Shown here: positions 1-5,536 of the stretch, piece after piece
How positions within the stretch are numbered: the stretch's first letter is position 1
Layout: every line of letters begins with the position of its first letter
From: Chloroflexota bacterium
GTDB taxonomy: Bacteria; Chloroflexota; Limnocylindria; Limnocylindrales; CSP1-4
Direction: 5' to 3'
Length of the DNA stretch: 6,487 nt
NCBI GenBank assembly: GCA_027457005.1
Contig: DAIDTV010000018.1
Coordinates: 1 to 6,487 of the forward strand
The notes under the pieces: generated by a model
The model's database searches: none
What the model saw: only the letters and a program-made list of their open reading frames with translations
Told to the model about the DNA's origin: nothing
Program-made: the position numbers and the translations under genes

Positions 1-147
1 GTCGAAGGAGTCCGCAAGGCTGTGGGCGGCGTCCGTCGACAGGACGATCGTCCGGTACCCGCGCTCGGCGGCAAGGAGCCCCGTGGCGGCGGCGACGCTG
101 GTCTTGCCGACGCCGCCCTTGCCCGTGTAGACGATGATGCGCGCCAT
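1..147 (-). CDS. ArsA/Get3-family ATPase, N-terminal fragment
   Basis: This is the first 49 codons of a gene that runs off the left edge. The protein opens with a beta strand and then the deviant Walker A motif GKGGVGKT at residues 9-16, whose first lysine is the signature lysine of the ArsA/MinD/Get3 class. Residues 37-44 read STDAAHSL, very close to the STDPAHSL segment typical of ArsA/Get3 ATPases, which separates it from ParA and MinD. The start is the ATG at 147-145, with GGAGG four bases upstream (complement of 152-156). Members of this family are soluble, dimeric ATPases. Some drive arsenite efflux with ArsB, others deliver tail-anchored proteins, and actinobacteria carry paired copies of unclear role. 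No ars gene is visible here, so arsenic resistance should not be assumed. It lies downstream of the phosphodiesterase gene on the same strand. The family call is firm; the function is open. Confidence 0.88.
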   Translation of the reverse strand, partial: MARIIVYTGKGGVGKTSVAAATGLLAAERGYRTIVLSTDAAHSLADSFD

Positions 148-297
148 TCCGCCTCCAGGTGGTCGGGATGATCGTACCTCGGGTGGAGTGGGGGGCCCTC
201 CCGACGATCTCGCGGCTGCCGGCCCGGTCCAGGGCGGTCGGCCGGTTCACGGGGAGGCGCAGGCCCCGCGGACGCCGGCCGGGCAGGCAGCCGCCGG
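148..297. other. Spacer between phosphodiesterase and ArsA-like genes
   Basis: These 150 bases separate two minus-strand genes. The stretch next to the ATPase start holds its ribosome binding site and, on the minus strand at 176-171, a TACGAT hexamer that could serve as a -10 box. I find no convincing -35 partner. Near the phosphodiesterase stop, GCCGGC occurs twice (274-279 and 293-298), and the two copies could pair as a small stem, but there is no T-run. Read-through from the upstream gene and a separate promoter are both possible. Confidence 0.4.
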
Positions 298-1071
298 CTA
301 TCCCGCCAGCGCGGCGCCCTCCACGCACACCGCGACCGCACCCAGTCTCGCGAGTCGGCCGAACGTGGCCCGGCGGCGCACCGTCCAGGCCGCCACCTCC
401 AGGCCAAGCGCCCGGGCACGGTCCATTCCTCGCGCGTCGACGGCCGTCCACCGGGCGGCCACGCCGGCGCAGCCGAGCCCCCTGGCGAGGTCCAGCGTCG
501 GAGGCAGGAGGTCCTCGGCATTCAGCCAGCAGCGCCAGGATGGGGCGAGGGCGCGCACGCGTGCCAGTGCCGGCGCGTCGAACGACGACACCACCGCGCC
601 CGCGAGGTCGGGCCCGCGCGCGGCCCGCAAACTGTCGACGAAGGGCGCCCCGAGGTCCTCCTTCAGCTCGATGTCGAGGAACGCCCTGGGCGGCACGACG
701 GCCAGCACCGCCGCGAGGGTCGGCACGCCCACGGCCGCGAGCTCGGAGGCGGACCACTCGGCTGCCCGGCCCGGGAGGCCCTGGACGCGCTCGAGCGTCG
801 CATCGTGCAGCACGACCGGCATCCCCTCGCGCGAGGCGCGCACGTCGAACTCCAGGCCGTCGCAGCCCGGTACATCGAGGGCGGCGAGAAAGGCGGCCAG
901 CGTGTTCTCAGGCGCGCGGCGATGATCGCCGCGGTGTGCGAGTCGCAGCGGCGGCGTGCTCGCGGCAGCTTCCCACCGGGAGGAGCCCTGCCCGGTGGGG
1001 TAGGCGGGATCGGATCCATCGGCTCTGGCCCGCGGCCCGTTCCGCCGGGGACCCTGTGCCGGTACCAGCAT
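298..1071 (-). CDS. Glycerophosphodiester phosphodiesterase family protein
   Basis: The 257-residue product belongs to the GDPD (UgpQ-like) TIM-barrel family, which hydrolyses glycerophosphodiesters to an alcohol and glycerol-3-phosphate. The conserved blocks appear in order: HRG at 46-48 with PENT at 54-57, E74 and D76 in LEFD, catalytic-type HD at 89-90, and ELK at 135-137, which supplies a further metal ligand in the family. No signal peptide is visible, so it is probably cytoplasmic. Two things are odd. The usual C-terminal TDxP segment is replaced by VCVEGAAL, and about 42 low-complexity residues precede the first conserved strand. No ATG or GTG occurs in frame after the ATG at 1071, so that start is used here although its Shine-Dalgarno sequence (GGGG directly before ATG) is poor and poorly spaced. 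It faces the transporter gene divergently. The family call is strong; the exact substrate and start are not. Confidence 0.87.
   Translation of the reverse strand: MLVPAQGPRRNGPRARADGSDPAYPTGQGSSRWEAAASTPPLRLAHRGDHRRAPENTLAAFLAALDVPGCDGLEFDVRASREGMPVVLHDATLERVQGLPGRAAEWSASELAAVGVPTLAAVLAVVPPRAFLDIELKEDLGAPFVDSLRAARGPDLAGAVVSSFDAPALARVRALAPSWRCWLNAEDLLPPTLDLARGLGCAGVAARWTAVDARGMDRARALGLEVAAWTVRRRATFGRLARLGAVAVCVEGAALAG
972..999. repeat. Perfect 9-bp inverted repeat in start of GDPD gene
   Basis: CCCACCGGG at 972-980 and CCCGGTGGG at 991-999 are exact reverse complements around a 10-base loop. The element lies in the poorly conserved N-terminal extension of the phosphodiesterase frame (about residues 25-33), just ahead of the catalytic domain. 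It would form a stable hairpin in the mRNA. There is no T-run after it on either strand. Confidence 0.7.
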
Positions 1072-1081
1072 CCCCTGCTGG
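1065..1081 (-). promoter_or_regulatory. Hairpin over the GDPD start codon
   Basis: On the minus strand CCAGCA (1081-1076) and TGCTGG (1070-1065) pair perfectly around the loop GGGGA. The loop is the only Shine-Dalgarno-like sequence, and the ATG at 1071-1069 begins with the last loop base and continues into the stem. As drawn, both ribosome-binding elements would be held in a small hairpin. The pairing is seen directly; a regulatory role is inference. Confidence 0.5.
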
Positions 1082-1097
1082 ACGGGCGCGCGAGGCG

Positions 1098-1136
1098 GCC
1101 GAGGGCCGGCGACGGGAAGACCGTCGGTCCCTCGGC
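1098..1136. repeat. 39-nt interrupted hairpin upstream of GDPD gene
   Basis: GCCGAGGG at 1098-1105 pairs exactly with CCCTCGGC at 1129-1136, and inside it CGACGG at 1110-1115 pairs exactly with CCGTCG at 1121-1126 around the loop GAAGA. Together they give 14 paired positions with one small internal loop. The element sits 26 bases upstream of the phosphodiesterase start. It could be a leader-RNA structure or an operator. It is not followed by a T-run, so a Rho-independent terminator is unlikely. Confidence 0.65.
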
Positions 1137-1233
1137 TGTCTTGCTGCCGGGGCGTGGCGAGATTGACGATGCACCGACGCTACGGGGCCCGCGGTGGCGG
1201 CGTCAAGCCGCACCGGTCGCACGGCGGTATCGC

Positions 1234-1344
1234 GCCGGGCAGAGCGCGGGATCGAGAGCCGGGCAGAGCGCGGGATCGAGAGCCGGGCAGAGCGCGGGAT
1301 CGAGAGCCGGGCAGAGCGCGGAATCGAGAGCCGGGCAGGGCGCG
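1234..1344. repeat. 24-bp tandem direct repeat, 4.6 copies
   Basis: Four head-to-tail copies of a 24-bp unit, beginning GCCGGGCAGAGCGCGG and ending ATCGAGA, lie at 1234-1257, 1258-1281, 1282-1305 and 1306-1329, followed by a partial fifth copy at 1330-1344. Copies 1 to 3 are identical. Copy 4 has one G-to-A change at 1322, and the partial copy has one A-to-G change at 1339. Such near-identity points to recent expansion by slippage or recombination. There are no spacers, so this is not a CRISPR array. The repeat ends about 75 bp before the transporter ATG. It could be a variable-number repeat or a set of protein-binding sites. No product encoded by it can be supported. Confidence 0.95.
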
Positions 1345-1418
1345 TGGCAGGCCGGCTGGCCCGGTGCGCGTCTCCACCGACGGCGCAATCCTGAGTGGAC
1401 GAGTCGGATATCCCGCGA

Positions 1419-2780
1419 ATGACGGGACCATCGGCCCTCCCGGCCGGCCGGGGCCCGGCGGTTCACTGCGCGGGTGCAGACCACGCCCCTGATCTCCCCG
1501 TGACCGGCGCAACGCTGGCGCGCTCGGCCGCCAGGCTTGGCGCGGTCGGCGTCCGCCGCCTGGACCTGCGCGGACTGCTGCGCGTGCTGGGACCGGCCTG
1601 GGTCGTCATGCTCGCCGACGTCGACGCGCCGAGTGTCCTGACCGCGGCGAAGGCCGGCACCGAGTTCGGGTACGCGCTGCTGCTGCCGCTCGTGCTGCTG
1701 ATCCCGATCCTCTATCTCGTCCAGGAGATGACGGCGCGCCTCGGCGTGGTCACCCGGCTGGGACATGCCGAGCTGCTGCGGGAGCGCTACGGCTTCGGCT
1801 GGGCGGCGGTCGCGGTGCTCTCGATGGCGGCAATCGACCTGCTCGCCTACGTGGCGGAGTTCGCCGGCATCGTGCTGGGCGCCTCGATCCTCGGCGTGCC
1901 GGCGTGGCTCGCCGTGTCCTTCGCGCTCGTGTTCCACTCGCTGATGGTGCTGACCGCGAGCTACGGCCGGTTCGAACGTATCGCCCTCGCCCTCTCGATC
2001 GCGCTGTTCACGTTCGTCGTCCTGGCGTTCACGGTGCACCCCGACCCGGCCGCAGTCCTGGGCGGGCTGTCGCTCGCGCAGCCGGTGGGGAGCCGCACGT
2101 ACCTCGATCTCGTGGTGGCGACCGTCGGGGCGGTGATCATGCCCTGGATGCTCTTCTACCAGCAGGCCGCCACGGTCGACAAGGGGCTGCGGGTGGAGGA
2201 CCTCCGCGCCGCCCGCGTGGAGACGTTCGTGGGCGCGATCGCCAGCGAGCTGCTGATGGCCGCCGTGGTCATCGCGGCCGCGGCGGCCATGGCCGGCTCG
2301 GCCGGCGGGGTCGGCCACTCGCTGGGCGCGCTGCCGGCCGGTCTCGAGCGGCTGGCGACCGGCGCGCCGGCGGTGCTGATCGCGGTGGGGATGGTCGGTG
2401 CAGGGTTGCTCGCGGCGATCGTGATCTCGCTGAGCTCCGCGTGGGCCTGGGCGGAGCTCTTCCACTGGCCGCACAGCCTGAACCTCTCGGCTCGCCGGGC
2501 GCCGCTGTTCTACGCGCTGTACCTGCTCGAGGTGGTGCCTGCCGCCGCCGTCGCCCTCCTCGCCCGCGACCTGGTCACGGTGATCATCGACGCGATGATC
2601 CTGAACGTGGTCGTGCTCGCGATCCCGCTGGCCTTCCTGGTCCGCCTCTCGGGCGATCGGACGGTGCTCGGAGCACTGGCCAACGGGCCGATCCGGAACG
2701 CCATCTCCTGGGCGGTGACGCTGGGCCTCCTCGCCATGGGCCTCTGGAGCGCGCTCGGGACGTTCGGCCTGGCGCGCTGA
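1419..2780 (+). CDS. NRAMP-family (SLC11-like) metal transporter with altered metal site
   Basis: The 453-residue, very hydrophobic product has the LeuT-fold NRAMP layout of about 11 membrane segments. The TM1 region reads GPAWVVMLADVDAPS at 58-72, where family members usually have DPGN. The TM1 Asp is kept (D69), but the metal-binding Asn position is S72. TM6 reads MPWMLFYQQ from 241: Met and Pro are kept, but the usual MPH His is W243 and the second TM6 His position is Q248. In TM3 (YVAEF, 144-148) the Glu is kept as E147, while the usual proton-pathway Asp appears to be Tyr. The fold is clear; the substrate (Mn, Fe, Mg or other) and proton coupling are not. No Shine-Dalgarno sequence precedes the ATG at 1419 or the in-frame GTGs at 1395 and 1500. 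I use the ATG, perhaps leaderless. It converges on the diguanylate cyclase gene 7 bp away. Confidence 0.85.
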   Translation: MTGPSALPAGRGPAVHCAGADHAPDLPVTGATLARSAARLGAVGVRRLDLRGLLRVLGPAWVVMLADVDAPSVLTAAKAGTEFGYALLLPLVLLIPILYLVQEMTARLGVVTRLGHAELLRERYGFGWAAVAVLSMAAIDLLAYVAEFAGIVLGASILGVPAWLAVSFALVFHSLMVLTASYGRFERIALALSIALFTFVVLAFTVHPDPAAVLGGLSLAQPVGSRTYLDLVVATVGAVIMPWMLFYQQAATVDKGLRVEDLRAARVETFVGAIASELLMAAVVIAAAAAMAGSAGGVGHSLGALPAGLERLATGAPAVLIAVGMVGAGLLAAIVISLSSAWAWAELFHWPHSLNLSARRAPLFYALYLLEVVPAAAVALLARDLVTVIIDAMILNVVVLAIPLAFLVRLSGDRTVLGALANGPIRNAISWAVTLGLLAMGLWSALGTFGLAR

Positions 2781-2790
2781 CGACGCGTCA
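2778..2790. repeat. Palindrome joining two convergent stop codons
   Basis: The two convergent genes both end in TGA, and the stop codons form the arms of a perfect inverted repeat, TGACG (2778-2782) and CGTCA (2786-2790), with three bases between. No longer stem and no T-run are present, so it is too short to call a terminator. Confidence 0.6.
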
Positions 2791-4020
2791 CGCGGGCCCC
2801 GGGTCCTCGCGGCGGCGGCCCTTGGCCGCGAGCATCGCCAGGTCGGCCTGCCGCAGGAGATCCGCCGGTTCTGGCGGCCCGTCGTCGACTCCCGCGATCC
2901 CGATCGATGCGCCCACCGACACCGTGGCGCCGTCGAACGTGATCGGCGCGGTGAGTGCGGCCCGCAGTCGCTCCACCAGGGGGTTCGCGGCGTTGCGCGG
3001 CACGCCCGAGAGGATCACCGCGAACTCGTCGCCACCGAGGCGCGCGACGTGGTCCTCGGGACGGGTGACGCCGCGCAGCCGTTCGGCGACCACGCGCAGG
3101 ACCGCGTCTCCGGCGGCATGTCCCAGTCGGTCGTTGATCGACTTGAAGCCGTCGAGATCGACGATCAGGAGGACACTCGGACGCGATCCCTTGCGCGCCT
3201 CCGCCACCGTGTCTGCCAGACGCGCGCCGAACTCCCGGCGGTTCGCCAGGTCGGTCAGCACGTCGTGGCCGGCCACCCAGCGCAACCGGTCGCGATCGAA
3301 TGCCTGCCAGGCGAGCAGGGCGGGCAGCAGGAACACGAGCGGGGTCCACCACGCCGTGTCGAGGTAGGCCTGGGCCATAAGCCAGCCGACCGCCACCTGC
3401 GCGCCTTCGGCCGACACGTAGGAGCGGGACAGCAGCGCGGCGAGCACCGTCCGCCAGCGCCCGGTGCGCACGGTGGTCATCGTGAGGGCCAGGTTCGAGC
3501 ACTCGAAGACAAGCCCGCCGGCGAGTGTCGCGAGCAGGTCGTCGAGCGGTGCGCCGGGGCCCATGCCCCCCAGGAGCGACCGTCCCAGTCCGATCGTCGC
3601 GGCACCGAGGATCGCCGAGATCACGAAGGCAGCGTGGTTGTTGAGCACCCCGTACCAGGGCACCCCGCCCCGCAGCTCGCGGGGCTCCGTCGTGGCGAGC
3701 GCCGCGACCCAGCCCGCCACCAGCGGCCCGCCCAGGCTCATGACGGTCACCATGGGCGCCAGCACCCAAACCAGGCGGGTCCCCTCCGGCAGCTCGGCGC
3801 TGACACCGCTGGCGAACAACGTGAGCGCGCTCCAGAACAGCACGCCCAGCAACGGTGCGTACCAGCCGCTCATGCCCGACCACGGCGCCCCGATGCGGGG
3901 ATCCGCGGCCTGGAGCAGCGTCACGGCCCCGAGCAGGACGATCCCGGCGATCACGATCGCGCCCACCCGGAGGGCCAGCCACCGGGGGAGCGCGGTCGAC
4001 CGGCCGGCCGGCGCCGTCAT
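2788..4020 (-). CDS. Membrane-bound GGDEF diguanylate cyclase
   Basis: The 410-residue protein has an integral-membrane N-terminal half (hydrophobic segments near 16-37, 54-75, 83-108, 127-150, 160-182, 205-220 and 224-240) and a C-terminal GGDEF domain from about 245 to 402. The domain looks catalytically complete: DVLTDLANR at 253-261, VDLDGFKSIND at 288-297, and the exact GGDEF signature at 329-333. R320-P-E-D323 sits five residues before GGDEF, where the RxxD product-inhibition site belongs, so the enzyme should make cyclic di-GMP from two GTP under feedback control. The domain ends with the usual ADLAMLAAKGRR helix. There is no EAL domain. I do not recognise the membrane part as a named sensor such as MASE or MHYT; it presumably senses a membrane or extracellular cue. 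The ATG at 4020 is preferred over upstream ATGs because GGGGAG precedes it at 5-base spacing and the hydrophobic part begins soon after. Confidence 0.92.
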   Translation of the reverse strand: MTAPAGRSTALPRWLALRVGAIVIAGIVLLGAVTLLQAADPRIGAPWSGMSGWYAPLLGVLFWSALTLFASGVSAELPEGTRLVWVLAPMVTVMSLGGPLVAGWVAALATTEPRELRGGVPWYGVLNNHAAFVISAILGAATIGLGRSLLGGMGPGAPLDDLLATLAGGLVFECSNLALTMTTVRTGRWRTVLAALLSRSYVSAEGAQVAVGWLMAQAYLDTAWWTPLVFLLPALLAWQAFDRDRLRWVAGHDVLTDLANRREFGARLADTVAEARKGSRPSVLLIVDLDGFKSINDRLGHAAGDAVLRVVAERLRGVTRPEDHVARLGGDEFAVILSGVPRNAANPLVERLRAALTAPITFDGATVSVGASIGIAGVDDGPPEPADLLRQADLAMLAAKGRRREDPGPA

Positions 4021-4025
4021 CCTGG

Positions 4026-4031
4026 CTCCCC
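4026..4031 (-). promoter_or_regulatory. Ribosome binding site of the GGDEF gene
   Basis: GGGGAG on the minus strand ends five bases before the ATG at 4020-4018. It decides the start: the frame stays open upstream to an ATG at 4161, but that would add 47 low-complexity residues and has no comparable site. Confidence 0.7.
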
Positions 4032-4050
4032 GACATGAACCGTGGCGGTC

Positions 4051-4068
4051 GCGCGCGTCGGCGCGCGC
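4051..4068 (-). repeat. GC hairpin in diguanylate cyclase leader
   Basis: GCGCGCG at 4051-4057 and CGCGCGC at 4062-4068 form a perfect 7-bp stem with a 4-base loop, about 30 bases upstream of the cyclase start. It is very stable for its size and would lie in the 5' untranslated RNA. No T-run follows it in the direction of transcription, so it is not a standard terminator. Confidence 0.6.
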
Positions 4069-4394
4069 AGGGATCTCACAGCCTCTTGCTCCTTCGGGCG
4101 AGAGTCTCGGGGAGGCCGGCGCGGCGGGTAATCCACCAGAAGTCAGGGGGATGTCCGGCATGGAGCGAGAAGCGCCTGCACCGGCTCATCGAGCACCACC
4201 CCGCAACGGGCACCCTCGCGCGCAGGCAGGCGGTCGCCGAACCGATCGAGGTCAGGCTCGAACGGCGAGCCGACCACGGTCGACGTTCTCCGTGTACCAG
4301 GTCGCTGGGGCTGGACGGACGAGGGCCGCCAGCGTGGTCGAGGGCCCCGCCCGTCGACATCGGTGAATCCGTCGCGACATCTCACGCACGCCCG

Positions 4395-5435
4395 TCAGTC
4401 GGCCTGCAGCAGCCGCATCAGCGCGGGGTACACGGCGTCGGGCCGGCTGCCGGTCTGGATCGGGTCGACCATGTCGTGGATGAGCCCGAGCTCCTTCGGG
4501 AACTCGTACGTGCCGACACGACCGGGGGCGTGCTGCTGCCAGGCCGCCGCGACGTCTCGGGCCACGCCGTTGTCGACGTCCGTGTCGTTCCCGTTCGTGA
4601 CGACGACGACGGACCCTGCGCCGGGCGCGCGCCGCTGAGCCTCGTCGCGCACGACGGCGCCCAGCTGGAGGATCGCGGCGATGGCACGCGTGGACTGGCG
4701 GGGAAAGGCGTACGGCGGGTCGGGCGTCCCGCAGGTGCCCCGGCAGAACATCACGTTCGGGGCGATGAGGAGCGCCTTCGCCACCTGCGCTGCGGCGACG
4801 GGTGGGATGCCGCCGAAGACGAAGCCGGGCGCGATCACCACCGCCCGGTCGATGTCGGGCCGCTCCTGCGCGAGGAAGCCCGCCATCACCCCGCCCATGG
4901 AGAATCCCATCACGCTGACGCTGTCGCCCAGCCCGTGCGCGGTGTCGGTCGCCTCGTCGGCCAGGCGCACCAGTTCGGCAGCGGTGAGGCGCCCGAGCTC
5001 GTCCGAGTCGTTGTCGACGAGCCCGTGGTGTGGGGCGCGCGGGACGAGCACGTTGTAGCCCTCGTCGTAGAGGAGCTGGGCGAACTCGCTCCACTGCGCG
5101 ACGCAGTCGGTGTAGCCCTGGAACAGGACCACTGCCTGGGCGACCCTGGTGCCGTGCGTGAGGAGGCGCGTGGCGCACAGCGGGTTCACCCCCGCACCGT
5201 CCGCCGCCTGCAGCCTCTGCGCCCGCGCGACGGCCTCTCGGTAGCTCGCCGCGGGCTGCGGCTGCGACGCGAGTCCGTTCGTGTCGAGCGGCCAGGCCAG
5301 GAAGGCAATGACTGCGACGGCGATCGCAACACCGGCGAGCGCGAGGCCGCGGCGGAGCGTGCCCCAGTGCCGGCTGCGGGCCGCGCCAGTCGTGGATCGA
5401 TGCGGACGCGAGAGCGCGTGTCCCGGCTGCTGCAT
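4395..5435 (-). CDS. Membrane-anchored alpha/beta hydrolase
   Basis: The 346-residue product has a basic N-terminus (R20 to R29), one membrane segment at about 29-49, then an alpha/beta-hydrolase fold. The probable oxyanion strand is VVLFQGYTD (102-110). The nucleophile elbow is GFSMGG at 177-182 with Ser179, the acid is probably one of D284, D286 or D288 in NGNDTDVDNG, and the His is H320 in LGLIHDM. This resembles the lysophospholipase/monoacylglycerol lipase (S33-like) group, so the substrate is likely an ester or lipid, but I cannot name it. The positive-inside rule puts the catalytic domain outside the cytoplasm. C231 and C235 (FCRGTC), plus C87 and C111, could form disulfides there. The ATG at 5435 is chosen because GGGGGAGG lies 8 bases upstream; the frame stays open for another 104 codons, but that part is low-complexity and overlaps the divergent gene. 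No C-terminal anchor is present. Confidence 0.85.
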   Translation of the reverse strand: MQQPGHALSRPHRSTTGAARSRHWGTLRRGLALAGVAIAVAVIAFLAWPLDTNGLASQPQPAASYREAVARAQRLQAADGAGVNPLCATRLLTHGTRVAQAVVLFQGYTDCVAQWSEFAQLLYDEGYNVLVPRAPHHGLVDNDSDELGRLTAAELVRLADEATDTAHGLGDSVSVMGFSMGGVMAGFLAQERPDIDRAVVIAPGFVFGGIPPVAAAQVAKALLIAPNVMFCRGTCGTPDPPYAFPRQSTRAIAAILQLGAVVRDEAQRRAPGAGSVVVVTNGNDTDVDNGVARDVAAAWQQHAPGRVGTYEFPKELGLIHDMVDPIQTGSRPDAVYPALMRLLQAD

Positions 5436-5443
5436 CTGCCGAA

Positions 5444-5451
5444 CCTCCCCC
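5444..5451 (-). promoter_or_regulatory. Ribosome binding site of the hydrolase gene
   Basis: GGGGGAGG on the minus strand lies eight bases before the ATG at 5435-5433. It is the strongest Shine-Dalgarno sequence in the window and settles the start in a frame that stays open far upstream. Confidence 0.75.
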
Positions 5452-5536
5452 GCCGTTCTCTCTATTCCGTGCCCCACGAGCGTTCGCGACTGCCCGGGCT
5501 GCGTGCAGACGCGGTGTGCCCCGAAGTCAGATGCGG

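Larger units (their letters stand above)
1072..1418. other. Divergent intergenic region between GDPD and NRAMP genes
   Basis: About 347 bases lie between two divergently oriented genes. They contain a long hairpin (1098-1136) and a 24-bp tandem repeat (1234-1344), and must hold the promoters of both genes. Several frames are open across the repeat because its 24-bp unit is a multiple of three and lacks stops, but none has a ribosome binding site plus a recognisable protein, so I call no gene. I found no clear TTGACA-type -35 box. The palindrome GGATATCC at 1406-1413 is the most AT-rich spot and lies just ahead of the ATG at 1419. Confidence 0.6.
4021..4394. other. Gene-free region upstream of the diguanylate cyclase
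   Basis: About 374 bases separate two minus-strand genes. Short open frames exist on the minus strand (for example 4385-4143 and 4360-4076), but none resembles a known protein or has a convincing ribosome binding site. The part nearest the cyclase carries a strong GC hairpin (4051-4068) and a run resembling part of a glycine-riboswitch core (4090-4101, minus), so a structured 5' leader is possible. The remainder (4180-4394) shows nothing I can name. It should also contain the end of the hydrolase transcript, but no terminator with a T-run is visible. Confidence 0.5.

Noticed and set aside
1..147. Arsenic resistance operon based on the ArsA-like start
   Set aside because: Only 49 codons are visible, no ArsB, ArsC, ArsD or ArsR gene is adjacent, and many bacterial ArsA/Get3 ATPases are unrelated to arsenic.
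1234..1344. CRISPR array
   Set aside because: The 24-bp units abut directly with no unique spacers, and there is no cas gene nearby.
1154..1492. Small repeat-containing protein encoded across the tandem repeat
   Set aside because: The 24-bp unit is a stop-free multiple of three, so several frames on both strands stay open. None has a ribosome site or a recognisable product.
1203..2474. Long minus-strand open frame opposite the transporter gene
   Set aside because: It is rich in Arg, His, Gln and Gly with no recognisable domain, and mirrors the codons of a clear membrane protein on the plus strand. High GC makes such antisense frames common.
1904..3367. Plus-strand open frame of 487 codons overlapping the transporter and cyclase
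   Set aside because: It is a frame-shifted reading of the transporter followed by antisense of the GGDEF domain, with Arg/Gly/Pro-rich translation and no domain.
4143..4385. 80-codon minus-strand frame in the gene-free region
   Set aside because: It starts with GTG, lacks a convincing ribosome site, has a low-complexity sequence and resembles nothing I know.
4252..5178. Minus-strand open frame of 308 codons within the hydrolase gene
   Set aside because: It is an out-of-frame shadow of the hydrolase, which has the conserved GFSMGG motif in its own frame.
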